In this document: piece by piece, positions 50,760 through 60,530 of the stretch | Layout of the letters: the number at the start of each line of letters is the position of its first letter | Position numbering within the stretch: the stretch's first letter is position 1 | DNA from: JAJYUU01 sp963822955 | Lineage (GTDB): Bacteria > Actinomycetota > Actinomycetes > Streptosporangiales > Streptosporangiaceae | Reading direction: 5' to 3' | Length of the DNA stretch: 64,000 bases | Assembly (NCBI GenBank): GCA_963822955.1 | Contig: CAWGJS010000007.1 | Coordinates: 124,001 to 188,000, forward strand | Notes under the pieces: generated by a model | What the model saw: only the letters and a program-made list of their open reading frames with translations | What the model was told of the DNA's origin: nothing | Databases searched by the model: none | Program-made: the position numbers and the translations under genes

Positions 50760-52667
50760 CTACTGAGGGACGCCGACAGCGCCAGGGAGGCCTGTCTCGG
50801 GCGCCGGCCGGAGGGACTGATCGCTATCAGCCCGCTGCGCGGGCATGCCTCCGCCGGCCGCGGCGAACTGGCCGAGGGCGCCGAGCGGCAGCAGCATGCC
50901 GGGCACGAGCGAGCCGCGCCGGCGCTGGGCGTACCTGCTGGCGGGCGCAGCGCCGCGCTCGCCGCGGCCCCCGCCGCTGCCGGCCCCGCTGCCAGATCCG
51001 TCACCCCAGCCGCCATCTGCCTGCTGGGCCCTGGTGAGCCAGCCCGCGCCGCGTTCGACGGCCCCCGTAAACTCGGCGCCTGCCGTTATCTCACCGCCGA
51101 CCGCGACCAGCGCAGCGAGCGAGCGCGCCGTGCCGGCGGCGTCCGAGGAAGCCGACCGCTCCGGCTGGCCCTCGGCGGCTGAAGACCAGCCCGCGTCCGG
51201 GTTCTGCCGAGACAGCAGCCAGCGGACTGCATTCCGGACAGCTGGCTTCCCCGGCACTACTCCAGCGGCCAGCAGCGCGGACAGCACCATCGTTGTGGCG
51301 GTCAGCTCGGGCCGGCCGTGTGGGCCAGGCCAGGATCCGTCGGCCCGTTGCGCCCGCAGCAGCCAGACCACGCCGCGCCGGAGGGCGGCAGCGTCCAGAG
51401 CGCCATGGGTGGCGAGCGCCTGCACGACCAGCGCGGTGACACCGGCAGAACGGCCCCAGCTGCCGTCTCGGTTCTGTTCGTCGGCCAGCCACCAGATGGC
51501 ATGCGTGATTGCCGGCTTGCCGGCCAGGCCTGCGAGGTTAATCCGGCTCAGTGTCAGCAGTACCGCTGCAGTGTCTGCCGCGAGCGGATAGCCGTCGCGA
51601 CCGAACGACCACCCGGACGGGGCTGCGCCCGACCGCGGCCCGGCCACGTCGGCCGGGCCCTCGATTCGCTGTGCGAGCAGCCAGCTCCCCGCTGCAATCA
51701 GGGCCGGATGGCTTGGCGGCAGGCCCGCGTCGGCCAGCGTCCGGACCGCAGCCGCGGTGTCGCGGACCGGCGGCATCGGCTCGGCCGGGATCAGCGGCGC
51801 GCCCGCGGGCCGCCGGGGCCGCGCCGTGGCTGCATCAAGCCAGGCAAGGCCATCGGAGAGCACCGGGTGCGCGAGCGGGTATCCCAGCGCATGCAGGGCC
51901 ACTAACGTGCACGGCCAGTAGGGCCGGCCTCGAACCGGGAGCCCGGCCCGCTGCTGCCAGTCGACGAGCCACTGCCCGCATCTGCGCAGCGCCATCCGCT
52001 GCGCCGCGCTCTGCGCCACGCGAGGAGGCGCCTGCGACTGGCCCGGCGCCAGTCCGCTGGCCCGAAGCTCAGACAGGTCAACCGGCAGCTGCCGGCAGGG
52101 CCGCAGCGTCCCGAGTACCGTCAGCGAAACGGCCACCTGCCGGCTCCAGCCCGCCCACTGTCCTGTGGCCGGCGAGTACCTGGCCGGGAGGTACACGAAC
52201 TCCGGCGCGGGAACGCGGACGTCAGCCCATCCGACCAGCCCGAAGATGGCGAGCCAGGTGCGAGCAACGAGCCCGGCTGCCTCGATGCCGCCCGCAGCCC
52301 TGATCCAGCCCGCGGCAACCGCCAGGTGATAAGCACCGGGCGAGTCGCCGGCTAGCCGCAGCACGAGGTAGGCGAGCGCGGACGCGGAGAGATCCCCGGA
52401 ACCGTCCGGCTCCGGGCCACCCATCCAGCTGCCGTCCGGCTGCTGAACGGACCTGATCTGCTGCGCGGTCGCGCTGGTGACGTCGGCAGTCCGTACGCCG
52501 AGGAACTCCCGGACCAGGACTGCTTCCGCGTCCAGAGTCACGTCGGCGCCGCTGCGGCCCGGCCACCGGCCCCGGCTGTCCTGGCGGGCCAGCAGGATGC
52601 GCGTCGCGCGCTCGACTGCCGCGCTAGCGAGCTGGCTCGCGGTCAGCTCGGCCTGCGTGCCGGTCAT
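50760..52667 (-). CDS. Squalene-hopene cyclase-like protein lacking the DXDD motif
   Basis: A 635-residue prenyltransferase/squalene-oxidase repeat protein. The ATG at 52667 overlaps the hpnE stop (ATGA). QW-type repeats are clear: QDSRGRWPG, QQPDGSWMG, QNRDGSWGR, QRADGSWPG, QNPDAGWSS and QQADGGWGD. At the place of the DXDD catalytic site the sequence is SGWSFGRDGYPLAADTAAVL, so LAAD replaces DxDD and the proton donor is missing. The SPVWDT-like element is PPVRDTAAAV. It belongs to the cyclase family by fold and context but may not cyclise squalene by the usual protonation. The last 60 residues are Arg/Gly-rich. Confidence 0.85.
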   Translation of the reverse strand: MTGTQAELTASQLASAAVERATRILLARQDSRGRWPGRSGADVTLDAEAVLVREFLGVRTADVTSATAQQIRSVQQPDGSWMGGPEPDGSGDLSASALAYLVLRLAGDSPGAYHLAVAAGWIRAAGGIEAAGLVARTWLAIFGLVGWADVRVPAPEFVYLPARYSPATGQWAGWSRQVAVSLTVLGTLRPCRQLPVDLSELRASGLAPGQSQAPPRVAQSAAQRMALRRCGQWLVDWQQRAGLPVRGRPYWPCTLVALHALGYPLAHPVLSDGLAWLDAATARPRRPAGAPLIPAEPMPPVRDTAAAVRTLADAGLPPSHPALIAAGSWLLAQRIEGPADVAGPRSGAAPSGWSFGRDGYPLAADTAAVLLTLSRINLAGLAGKPAITHAIWWLADEQNRDGSWGRSAGVTALVVQALATHGALDAAALRRGVVWLLRAQRADGSWPGPHGRPELTATTMVLSALLAAGVVPGKPAVRNAVRWLLSRQNPDAGWSSAAEGQPERSASSDAAGTARSLAALVAVGGEITAGAEFTGAVERGAGWLTRAQQADGGWGDGSGSGAGSGGGRGERGAAPASRYAQRRRGSLVPGMLLPLGALGQFAAAGGGMPAQRADSDQSLRPAPETGLPGAVGVPQ

Positions 52668-54129
52668 ATCGCGCGCGCCATGCTTGCCGCCAGCGCGGCC
52701 GGCTCGATCGAGTCGGCGCCCGCGATCTGCCCGGCCTGCCGCCAGGTCGCTCAGCACTTTCAGCGCTGCGCCGTGACCGCTGCGGACCGCGCCTTCCATC
52801 GTGTCCGGCCAGCCGGTGCTGGTCCATGCTCCCGCCAGCGCGAGTCCCTGCAGGCCAGCTGGCTGACTGGCCCGCAGCCGCTGCGAACCGGGCACGTGCC
52901 GGATCAGCGGCTCGCCGTTCCCTCGTCATGAAGAAGTCCTGGACTTCGGCATCGGCCGCGGCAGGGAACAGCCGCTCCAGCTCAGGCAGCAGCTTCTCCC
53001 GCAGCCGCGACGCGGGCAGGTCCACGTAGCCACCGGCCGCGGGCACGGAGGCGGCAAGGTACTGGCCGACGTGCAGCCCCGCCGGACCGGTCTTGTCGAC
53101 GACCCAGCGCACCGGCGAGTCCAGCACTGCCGCGTACGGCAGTCGCGGTCACCGGGCTGCCGTAGATCACGTGCAGGCTGAGCACTGGCGCCGCCTCCAG
53201 CCGCGCCCAGCGGTCCGCCTCGCCGCTCAGCTCGGTCGCAAGAACTGCCGCTTCCCAGGCCGGGACGGCCAGCACCACCCCGGCCGCGTGCAGCGCGCTC
53301 GGGCCGTGGCCGAACACCGCGCCCTGACTGCCGTGCCGCGGTCGGGTCCAGCCAGATGTCGTAGCCGCCGCGGCCGCTGAGCTGGATGGCCGCAGCCCTC
53401 ACTCCGAGCAGGACGCGTGCCCCGAGGCGGGCGAGCAGCGCCGCGGCCGGGCCCGGAATGCAGCTTGCTGAGCGGAACGGCGGGAACGCCGATGTCCGCG
53501 CTGCCGCGCCCGGAGAGCACCGCGGTCCTGAGCGCACCTGCCATCGGCGAGCAGATCAGCCTCGTCGGCCGGGAGTCCGAGCGCTGCGACCGACAGCAGA
53601 TCCCACAGCAGCCGCCGGGAGTTCTCGTCCTGGCTATGGCGGGCAAGCCATTCTCCGAAGCTGATGTCGTCAATCGTCGGGACCGAGCCGGCGAACCGCA
53701 GCGCGGCCATCGCAGCCGCCGCCTTCAGCCGCTCGGCCGGCGGCAACGGCCGGTACTCGGCCAGCGCCCTGGCCAGGTGCAGCGGCGCCGGGAGGCCGGA
53801 CCGGCGCAGCGTGAGCTGACCGTCCGTTCCGGCGCATGGCAGCGCCGAGCACGGTGAGATCCAGCCGGTCCTGGATGGCGACCGCAGCTGGCGACGCCGA
53901 GCCTCGCCAGCAGGTCCTGATACGCCCCGCAGCAGCGCAGGAACGCGTGCTGCCCGTTGTCGATCGTCAGGCCGCGTCTGGCGAAGGAGCAGGTCGCGCC
54001 TCCCAGCCATGGCCGGGCCTCGAGCAGCGTGACGGAGAGGCCGGTCTCGGCCAGGTCACTGGCTGCACTGATCCCGGCTAGTCCACCGCCGACGACGACG
54101 ACATCGGCCCGGCTTCCGGCCGGCATCAT
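52664..54129 (-). pseudogene. hpnE: hpnE-like squalene-associated FAD-dependent desaturase, many frameshifts
   Basis: ATG 54129 (GGGGGAT upstream) opens VVVVGGGLAGISAASDLAET, the FAD dinucleotide motif. The protein then continues only by changing frame at least seven times: pieces include DRLDLTVLGA, LHLARALAEYRPLPPAERLK, FAGSVPTIDDISFGEWLARH, GSADIGVPAVPLSKLH, LSGRGGYDIWLDPT, AGVVLAVPAWEAAVLATELS, GYVDLPASRLREKLLPELER, LALAGAWTSTGWPDTMEGAV and GADSIEPAALAASMARAI. Each piece is well conserved, there are no internal stops beyond the shifts, and the final TGA overlaps the cyclase start. HpnE oxidises hydroxysqualene or related intermediates in hopanoid synthesis. So many one-base shifts suggest local sequence errors or recent decay. 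Confidence 0.75.
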
Positions 54130-54455
54130 GACAGATCCCCCGCCATGCCCCGACCCCCATCGGTTGCACCGCAGCACTGCCCCCGGTACAGCTGCAGGCA
54201 CGCGGATTCTAGCGAACCTCAGCGCCGCCCAGATCGCCGTTCACCCAAGTACTACGCGCGATCGGTAACGCCGTTCCGCCTACGCAGCGAAATGCACATA
54301 GTCAGCACGCTTAGCTGCGCACCGCGCTGAATTCGTAGTGCTCAACCAGTTTCATCTCCGGCGACGACCAATCGGATGTTACGCTCCGATATCGTCTGCC
54401 AGCAGTTTTGCGAGCGGGCAACGTCGCGAATATTTCTCAGACTGGGGCCTCAGCC
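54130..54455. other. Divergent control region between hpnE and the conservon
   Basis: This 326-nt gap is the promoter region for both the hpnE-cyclase pair (minus) and the conservon (plus). It is somewhat AT-richer around 54230-54420 (e.g. GAATATTTCTCAG just before the kinase). I see no convincing palindrome or ORF. Confidence 0.4.
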
Positions 54456-57369
54456 ATGGGATTGCGTCATCGGTCGATCCGACTGAGGGTCGGCCTTCTC
54501 ATCGCCGTGCCCGTGCTCTGCCTGCTCGCGCTGTACGGCTTCGTCGCCAGTATCACGGTCGGCAGCGCGGTCGGCCAGCAGCACGCGAGGACGCTCAGGA
54601 ACGGCATCGCAGACCCGGTCACAGCCTTCCAGATCCAGCTGGCCCAGGAGCGTTATCTGGCGCTGCTCAGCCTGGCGAGCCCGACGGACACCGCAGCCGC
54701 ATCTGCGCTCGGCCAGCAGGAGGGCAGCACTCAGACGGCACTCGGCAACCTCACGAAGGCGCTGGATTCGCCGGCGGTCAGCGGTTACGCGGCCAAGCCC
54801 ACGCATACGGCGATCGCGAACCTCATCAGTGCCAGCCACAGCCTGCGCGGCATCCGCGGCGACGTTGCCGAGCACGCGGTCACCTTGCGGGCAGCCCTCG
54901 CCGACTATGACGCCATCATCGATGCCGGCAACCAGGTCCTCGTCGAGGCAGTGAATCAGGAATCACCCGTTTCGCTGGTCACCCAGGGACTTGCCCTCAT
55001 CGACCTTGGCCGCGCATCCCAGGCAACCCAGGCCGAGTGGGACCTGCTGTCAGCGGACATGGCGCAAGCGGAGGTTCCCGCAGGCGGACCGGGTTGCGTT
55101 CGGCTCCCTTGCAACTCAGCGGCAGACGCTGCTGAGCAACGCGGTGCCCACGCTCGACCCGCAATACCGCGCGACACTGGATCAGAACGTCCCTGCGGCG
55201 ACCGCCAGCGCGATGATGGCGATTGAAACCGCGGTCGTCAGGACGCCGTGGCGGCATGGCCCGCCTCCGACTCGCCTGGCCGCTTCGAAGATGACGTTCA
55301 TCGACTACAGCACGGCGCTCGGGACCGCGCTGACCGATGCAGCCGACGGCCTGCAGGCCCAGGCGCAGCACAACACCAACACCGCGCTCCTGGAGCTCAT
55401 CCTCGCTGCCGGGCTCGGCCTCATCGGCACAATCGTGTCGATCGCGCTCTCTCTGGTCCTCGGCCGGGGGCTCGTCCAGCAGTTGCGCGACCTCCAGGAA
55501 TCGGCGCTGACGCTGGCACACGAGAAACTTCCGGATGTCATGACCCGGCTGCGCGCAGGCGAGTCGGTCGACATCTCCGAATATGCGCCCGCAGATACCG
55601 CGAGCGCTAACGAGATCGACCAGGTGCAGGCCGCGTTCAGTGTCGTTCAGCAGAGCGCAGTCCAGTCAGCAATCGACGAGGCGCGGCTACGCCGAGGCAT
55701 CAGCGACGTGTTCAGGAACCTGGCTGGCCGCAGCCAGTCGCTGCTGCACCGCCAGCTGACGTTGCTGGACGGCATGGAGCGCCGGGCCACCGAGCCGGAC
55801 GAGCTCGAGGACCTGTTCCGTCTTGACCACCTCACCACCCGGATGCGGCGGCACGCGGAAGGCCTGATCATCCTCTCCGGCGACGCGCCCGCACGCGGGT
55901 GGCGGCAGCCAGTCCCGCTGGTGGACGTACTGCGGGCGGCGGTCGCCGAGGTGGAGGACTACACCCGGATCCGGGTTCTGTGCCGCACCAGCGCGGCGGT
56001 CGCCGGTCTTGCGGTTGCTGACCTCATTCACCTGATCGCCGAGCTGGCCGAGAACGCCACCGTGTTCTCGCCGCCGAACACGCCGGTACGGATCCAGGGC
56101 GACATCGTGGGCCGCGGCTTTGCGGTGGAGATCGAGGACCGCGGTCTCGGTATCTCGGCGGCCCGGATCGAGGAGATCAACGCGAACCTGGCCAACCCGC
56201 CGCAGTTCGACCTGTCCGGCAGTGACCGGCTGGGATTGTTCATCGCCGGCCAGCTGGCGCAGCGGCACGAAATCAGGATCACTCTGCGGCCGTCGGTGTA
56301 TGGCGGCACGACAGCCATCGTGCTGATCCCGACCGCGCTCGTCGTGGAGGAAGAAGCCGTTGGCCGCGATCCGGCGCTGTCGGCCGGGCAGGACGGCCTC
56401 GCGCTGACCGACGGACTGACAGGCCGCCACGCCGCGCTCGCTCAGCCGCCCAGCCGCGCTGCCGCTGCGCTCGCCAGCAGCAGTACCAGCGCCAACGGCT
56501 TCAGTGCTAGCGGTGACGCCGAGAGCCCGCTTGCCGGCGCGCCGGTCGGCAGCAACGCGGTCGCCGCCAACGGACATCAGCTGGCTCTGGAGCTTGCCGC
56601 CGAGCGGCTCGCAGCGGAGCGGCTGGCTGCCGCCGACCTGGCCAGCAGCGAACTGGCTGGCACCAGCCAGGCCGGCAGCACGCTCGCGGGCAGCGCGCTC
56701 GGGGCTCGCGGCTTCGCCCGGCCGGAATCCGACCCGGACGCCGCCGACTACATCGCGCGCGGCTTCTCGCTCGGCGGCCGCACCACGCCGTCTGTCGGCC
56801 TGCCCAAGCGGCCGGGCACCGAGCCGCGTGAGCCCGCGCCGCCGGCGAGCCACAAGCCAGCGGCCCGAGTCAGCGCTACCGAGGTGAGCGAGCTCGGGCT
56901 GCCCGTGCGCGTCCGGCAGGCCAGCCTCGCGCCCCAGCTTCGCGATTCGCCGCCCGCTGCCCTTGCTGGCGTGGCCGGCGGGTTCGCCGTCCCGGGCGCG
57001 CTGTCACCGAGCGGAACCGGACCGGGCTCGCCTGGACCGGGCTCGCCTGGACCGGGCTCTACTGGACCGGGCTCTACTGGACCGGATGCCAGCGGACCGG
57101 AGGCCACCCCTGCCGGCGAGCCGGCCGAGAGCATCCCGGCTGTCGATCCCATCCCGGCTACGCCCGAGGCCGCGCGGAACACCATGAGCGCGCTCCAGCG
57201 GGGCTGGCAGCTCGGCCGGTCCGAGGCGGAGGCACTAGACAAGCCATCCATCTCCGTCTTCACTCCACGGAAGTCACCAACTGGCCGGGCGTTTGACCCG
57301 GACGACTCAGATACCGGATCGACAGGCACTGACCCGGCCGACAGCGGTAATGAGCACGGCGGCGAATAA
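54456..57369 (+). pseudogene. CvnA-like sensor histidine kinase of a conservon, frameshift near 55070
   Basis: ATG 54456 begins MGLRHRSIRLRVGLLIAVPV, a transmembrane helix, then a nitrate/nitrite-sensor-like extracytoplasmic domain (LRNGIADPVTAFQIQLAQER). At about 55070 one base is lost and the next frame continues through a second membrane helix (ALLELILAAGLGLIGTIVSI), a HAMP-like region, LLHRQLTLLDGMERRATEPD and the ATPase (LIHLIAELAENATVFSPPNT, DRGLGISAARIEEINAN, LGLFIAGQLAQRH). The usual phospho-His is not obvious, as in other conservon kinases. The C-terminal 330 residues are Pro/Ala/Gly-rich with four 5-residue repeats. It heads a four-gene conservon. Confidence 0.82.
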
Positions 57370-57396
57370 CGACGACAAACCACAAGGGGGGCCGAG

Positions 57397-57801
57397 ATGA
57401 GCCGCACCGGGGCTCTGGACTGGCTGCTTGACGACCTGGTAACGCGGGTCGCGCAGATCGACAAGGCAGTCATCCTGTCGCGAGACGGACTGGCCATCGG
57501 AGCGTCAGCGGGACTGAGTCGCGAGGACGCAGAGCATCTGTCAGCCGTCGCGTCTGGGTTCCAGAGCCTCGCCAGGGGCGTCGGCCAGCACTTCGGCGCC
57601 GGCCTGCCGCGGCAGACGATCGTCGAGATGGAGTCGGCATTTCTGTTCGTGACCGCCGCCGGCGAAGGCAGCTGCCTGGCGGTGCTTGCGGCCGCAGATG
57701 CGGACGCGGCGGGTCACATCGCATACGAGATGGCAGTACTCGTCAGGCGAGTCGGCGAGCATATGGCGGTGAATGCACGACCGCCCGCAGAAGCGGTGTG
57801 A
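57397..57801 (+). CDS. Roadblock/LC7 domain protein (CvnB-like)
   Basis: A 134-residue protein with LDWLLDDLVTRVAQIDKAVI, LSRDGLAIGASAGLSREDAE and LAVLAAADADAAGHIAYEMA, the roadblock/LC7 fold. ATG 57397 follows GGGGGG. In conservons this protein couples the sensor kinase to the small GTPase, resembling a GTPase-activating adaptor. It lies 27 nt after the kinase and 6 nt before the DUF742 gene. Confidence 0.92.
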   Translation: MSRTGALDWLLDDLVTRVAQIDKAVILSRDGLAIGASAGLSREDAEHLSAVASGFQSLARGVGQHFGAGLPRQTIVEMESAFLFVTAAGEGSCLAVLAAADADAAGHIAYEMAVLVRRVGEHMAVNARPPAEAV

Positions 57802-57807
57802 GCGACG

Positions 57808-58173
57808 GTGCGCGACGATCAGTGGCTCGACCGCGACGCGGGTCCCGTCGTCCGGCCGTATGCGCTGACTGGCGGGCGCACCCGTCCGATCGGCGAGACG
57901 ATCGATCTGCTCGCCCTGGTGTCATCAACCGGTACCAACTCGGTCGATGACCTGCTGCTCGAACCGGAGTATTTCGAGGTCATGCGCCAGTGCCGCGAGC
58001 CTAAGCCGGTCGCCGACCTGGCGTCGGACCTGGACCTGCCGCTCGGCGTCGTCCGCATCCTGCTGTCAGACATGCGCGAGCGCGGACTGATCGTCGTTCG
58101 TCCCCCAGCACGGAGCCGACTGACCGACCCGCAAGTCCTGAAGGATGTCGCTGATGCTCTCCGCCGGCTCTAA
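57808..58173 (+). CDS. DUF742 protein (CvnC-like)
   Basis: A 121-residue winged-helix-like protein starting with GTG 57808. The DUF742 features are GPVVRPYALTGGRTRPIGET, VMRQCREPKPVADLASDLDL, PLGVVRILLSDMRERGLIVV and LTDPQVLKDVADALRRL at the end. Third component of the conservon; it probably recruits partners or DNA. Its 3-prime end overlaps the GTPase gene by 20 nt. Confidence 0.92.
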   Translation: MRDDQWLDRDAGPVVRPYALTGGRTRPIGETIDLLALVSSTGTNSVDDLLLEPEYFEVMRQCREPKPVADLASDLDLPLGVVRILLSDMRERGLIVVRPPARSRLTDPQVLKDVADALRRL

Positions 58174-58759
58174 CGCCGACTTCGACGCCGATGGCCCGGT
58201 GTCTATCAAGATCCTCATAGCTGGCGGCTTCGGCGCTGGCAAGACCACGCTCGTCAGCTCGGTCAGCGAGATCAAGCCGCTGCGGACCGAGGAGGACCTC
58301 AGCGAGCCGAGCATGCTCGTCGACGCGCTTGACGGCGTCGAGCAGAAGACCACGACGACGGTCGCCATGGACTTCGGCCGGATCACTGTCCGCGACGATC
58401 TCGTCGTCTACTTGTTCGGCACACCGGGGCAGCACCGGTTCTGGTTCATGTGGGACGAGCTCGCACTCGGCGCGCTGGGCGCCGTCGTCATGGCCGACAC
58501 TCGCCGGCTTGCCGACAGCTTCCCGTCGGTTGACTACTTCGAGCGCCGCAGCCTGCCGTTCGTCGTCGCGGTGAACTGCTTCGACGGGGCCAAGCGATTC
58601 CGTCCCGAGACCGTGCGGACGGCACTGGACCTGAACTCCGGCGTTCCCGTCGTGCTCTGCGATGCCCGCCAGCGATCGTCTAGCCGGGATGTGCTGGTGA
58701 CGCTGGTCGAATACGCGATCCGGCTGATCAGCGACAGCGAGGCAATGAGCCGCCGCTAG
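58154..58759 (+). CDS. Conservon small GTPase (CvnD-like)
   Basis: A 201-residue P-loop GTPase. The ATG at 58154 has AAGGA 8 nt upstream; an in-frame ATG three codons earlier does not. G1 is KILIAGGFGAGKTTLVSSVS, switch II FGTPGQHRFWFMWDELALGA, and the G4-like segment is VVAVNCFDGAKRF (NxxD variant). Last member of the conservon; it acts with the roadblock protein in membrane-linked signalling that affects development or secondary metabolism in streptomycetes. Confidence 0.92.
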   Translation: MLSAGSNADFDADGPVSIKILIAGGFGAGKTTLVSSVSEIKPLRTEEDLSEPSMLVDALDGVEQKTTTTVAMDFGRITVRDDLVVYLFGTPGQHRFWFMWDELALGALGAVVMADTRRLADSFPSVDYFERRSLPFVVAVNCFDGAKRFRPETVRTALDLNSGVPVVLCDARQRSSSRDVLVTLVEYAIRLISDSEAMSRR

Positions 58760-58785
58760 CCCGGTCACGCCGTTCGGAATCTGGG

Positions 58786-59889
58786 TCACGACCGCCAGAT
58801 CAGAGCGAGCGCGCAATCATCAGAGCCCGGACCGGCGCGCTGCATGGTCTGCACCAGCCGGGCCGCGCCCTCGCTGAAGCCGCTCGCAACCAGCCGGTCG
58901 GCCTCGCCGAGCAGCCGGTCGATGCCCGCGTCGATGTCCTGGCCCGGTACCTCTACCAAACCGTCGGTATACAGCATCAGGGCGTCGCCGGGCCGCAGGT
59001 GGCCGGCTTCAGCCACGCTGCGCAGCTCAGGCACGACGCCGAGCACGATGCCACGGGCGTCGGTCAGCCGCCACCGCCCGCTGCCGGCCTCGAACTGCGC
59101 GGCCGGCGGGTGCCCGGCGGATGAGATCAGGTAGTCGCCGGTGACCAGGTCAAGGGTGAGGTACACAGCCGTGACAAACCCCTCCGGCGGGCCGCCGCGC
59201 TGCAGGTAGGCGTTGCAGGCCGGCAGGTAGTCCGCGTGCGGCAGTGACCCGAGCAGGCCGCCGAACGCCCCGGACAGCAGCAGCGCCCTGGTCCCCGCAT
59301 CGAGGCCCTTGCCGGCAACATCGACCAGCGCGAGTTCGAGCACTTTCCCGTCGCATGCCGAGACCAGGAAATCGCCGCCGAACGAGGAGCCGCCAGCCGG
59401 ACGCAGGACGGAGAGAGCGCTCCAGCCGTCCGGTAGCTCCGGAATCGTGCCCTGGGCCCGGATCCGGTCCCGCAGCTCGATCAGCATCTGGTCGCCGCGA
59501 AGGCCCCGCATGCCGAGCTTGGCCCTGGTTCGGGCGAGCAAGTAGGCAAACAGTGCAGTAATCACGATTGTCGCGATGATCCCCAGGCCGGCTTTCCTGC
59601 CGTTCAGCCAGTCGTAGGCCAGCATGGCAGCCACGAAAACGAACAGGATCCGCAGCGCGCGCGGCCTCAGCAGCAGCCCCCCGGCCAGGATCGGCAGGAT
59701 CATCACGCCGGGCGAGACCCACTCGCCCGAGGTCCGGGCCGCGGCGATGCCGATGGCGATGACCAGCAGGGCGAGGCCGGAGGCCATCCGGCGATTGCGG
59801 GAGAGGAACTGGCGGCGGATCCTCCCACGCTGCCGACCTGCAGCCGCCCTGGCCGCAGACCACAACTGACCGCGGAGCTGTGCAAGCAT
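58786..59889 (-). CDS. Membrane-anchored SpoIIE-type PP2C phosphatase
   Basis: A 367-residue protein. Three to four hydrophobic helices fill residues 38-120 (MASGLALLVIAIGIAAA, GVMILPILAGGLLL, ILFVFVAAMLAYDWL, GIIATIVITALFAYLLA). The phosphatase has SSFGGDFLVSACDGKVLELA, LVDVAGKGLDAGTRALLLSG, DYLISSAGHPPAAQFEAGSG and LMLYTDGLVEVPGQDIDAGI with metal aspartates and a final DDCALALIWR. It would dephosphorylate an anti-anti-sigma factor. It converges with the conservon (26-nt gap); a functional link is only suggested by position. Confidence 0.9.
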   Translation of the reverse strand: MLAQLRGQLWSAARAAAGRQRGRIRRQFLSRNRRMASGLALLVIAIGIAAARTSGEWVSPGVMILPILAGGLLLRPRALRILFVFVAAMLAYDWLNGRKAGLGIIATIVITALFAYLLARTRAKLGMRGLRGDQMLIELRDRIRAQGTIPELPDGWSALSVLRPAGGSSFGGDFLVSACDGKVLELALVDVAGKGLDAGTRALLLSGAFGGLLGSLPHADYLPACNAYLQRGGPPEGFVTAVYLTLDLVTGDYLISSAGHPPAAQFEAGSGRWRLTDARGIVLGVVPELRSVAEAGHLRPGDALMLYTDGLVEVPGQDIDAGIDRLLGEADRLVASGFSEGAARLVQTMQRAGPGSDDCALALIWRS

Positions 59890-60020
59890 CTTGCCGGCAC
59901 CCTACCCGTCGCCGGCCGCCTGCGGAAATGCGCTGGCCCGCGGGCCCCGCATGCCGGTAGAAAGGTGATCATGACGGACAGCTGCGCGGTCTGGCCGACG
60001 GCGACGGGGGGACAGGGCGA

Positions 60021-60530
60021 ATGGCGGGGATGAAGATATCGCTGGATGCCGCGATGCGGGCTCGCGACGTTTCCCAGCCACGGGAAGCCGACCAGATTGC
60101 TGCGCAACTGGCCGACGAAGCTGAGGCCGCCAGGCGTCCAGTAGCCACCTCGAGTCGCCGGGCGCAGACTGAGGGCCCGCTACCGGCTCCCGGCGCCGGC
60201 CGTCCCGGCGTTACGGCTGGCGGCCCTGCACGTCCCGGCAGTGCACGTGGCGGTACTGCGTCTCCCGGCGCGGCACGTGCCGGCTCTGCGTCTCCGAGCA
60301 CTCGCCCGCCCGGCAACAGCAGCGACGGCGACGGGCTGCCCGGCGCAGCGTCTCCGGATACCCGGATTCCCGCCACCGAGCCTTCCGGCACGGAGCGCGA
60401 CGACCACGGTTCAGCGGCCCAGCCCGGTGGTCGTACCGGACGCCGGCCACCCGGCCGTCAGCGTGGTCGCAGACGGTCCCGGCTAGCTGACGGTCAGGGC
60501 TCGACGGGCAGCTCGCCTGACTCCTCGTAA
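60021..60530 (+). CDS. Small basic, disordered actinobacterial protein
   Basis: A 169-residue protein. The start MAGMKISLDAAMRARDVSQP recalls conserved actinobacterial proteins that begin with ISLDAAMRARDVS; a helical stretch ADQIAAQLADEAEAARRPVA follows. The rest is low-complexity Gly/Pro/Ala/Ser/Arg (repeats such as ARPGSARGGTASPGAARAG) ending RRPPGRQRGRRRSRLADGQ. ATG 60021 has GGGGGGA 8 nt upstream. Function unknown. Its 3-prime end overlaps convergent rpiB by 37 nt, so the true end could be shorter. Confidence 0.65.
   Translation: MAGMKISLDAAMRARDVSQPREADQIAAQLADEAEAARRPVATSSRRAQTEGPLPAPGAGRPGVTAGGPARPGSARGGTASPGAARAGSASPSTRPPGNSSDGDGLPGAASPDTRIPATEPSGTERDDHGSAAQPGGRTGRRPPGRQRGRRRSRLADGQGSTGSSPDSS

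Noticed and set aside
55687..56853. 388-residue minus-strand frame
   Set aside because: Antisense to the conservon kinase ATPase domain; no family features.
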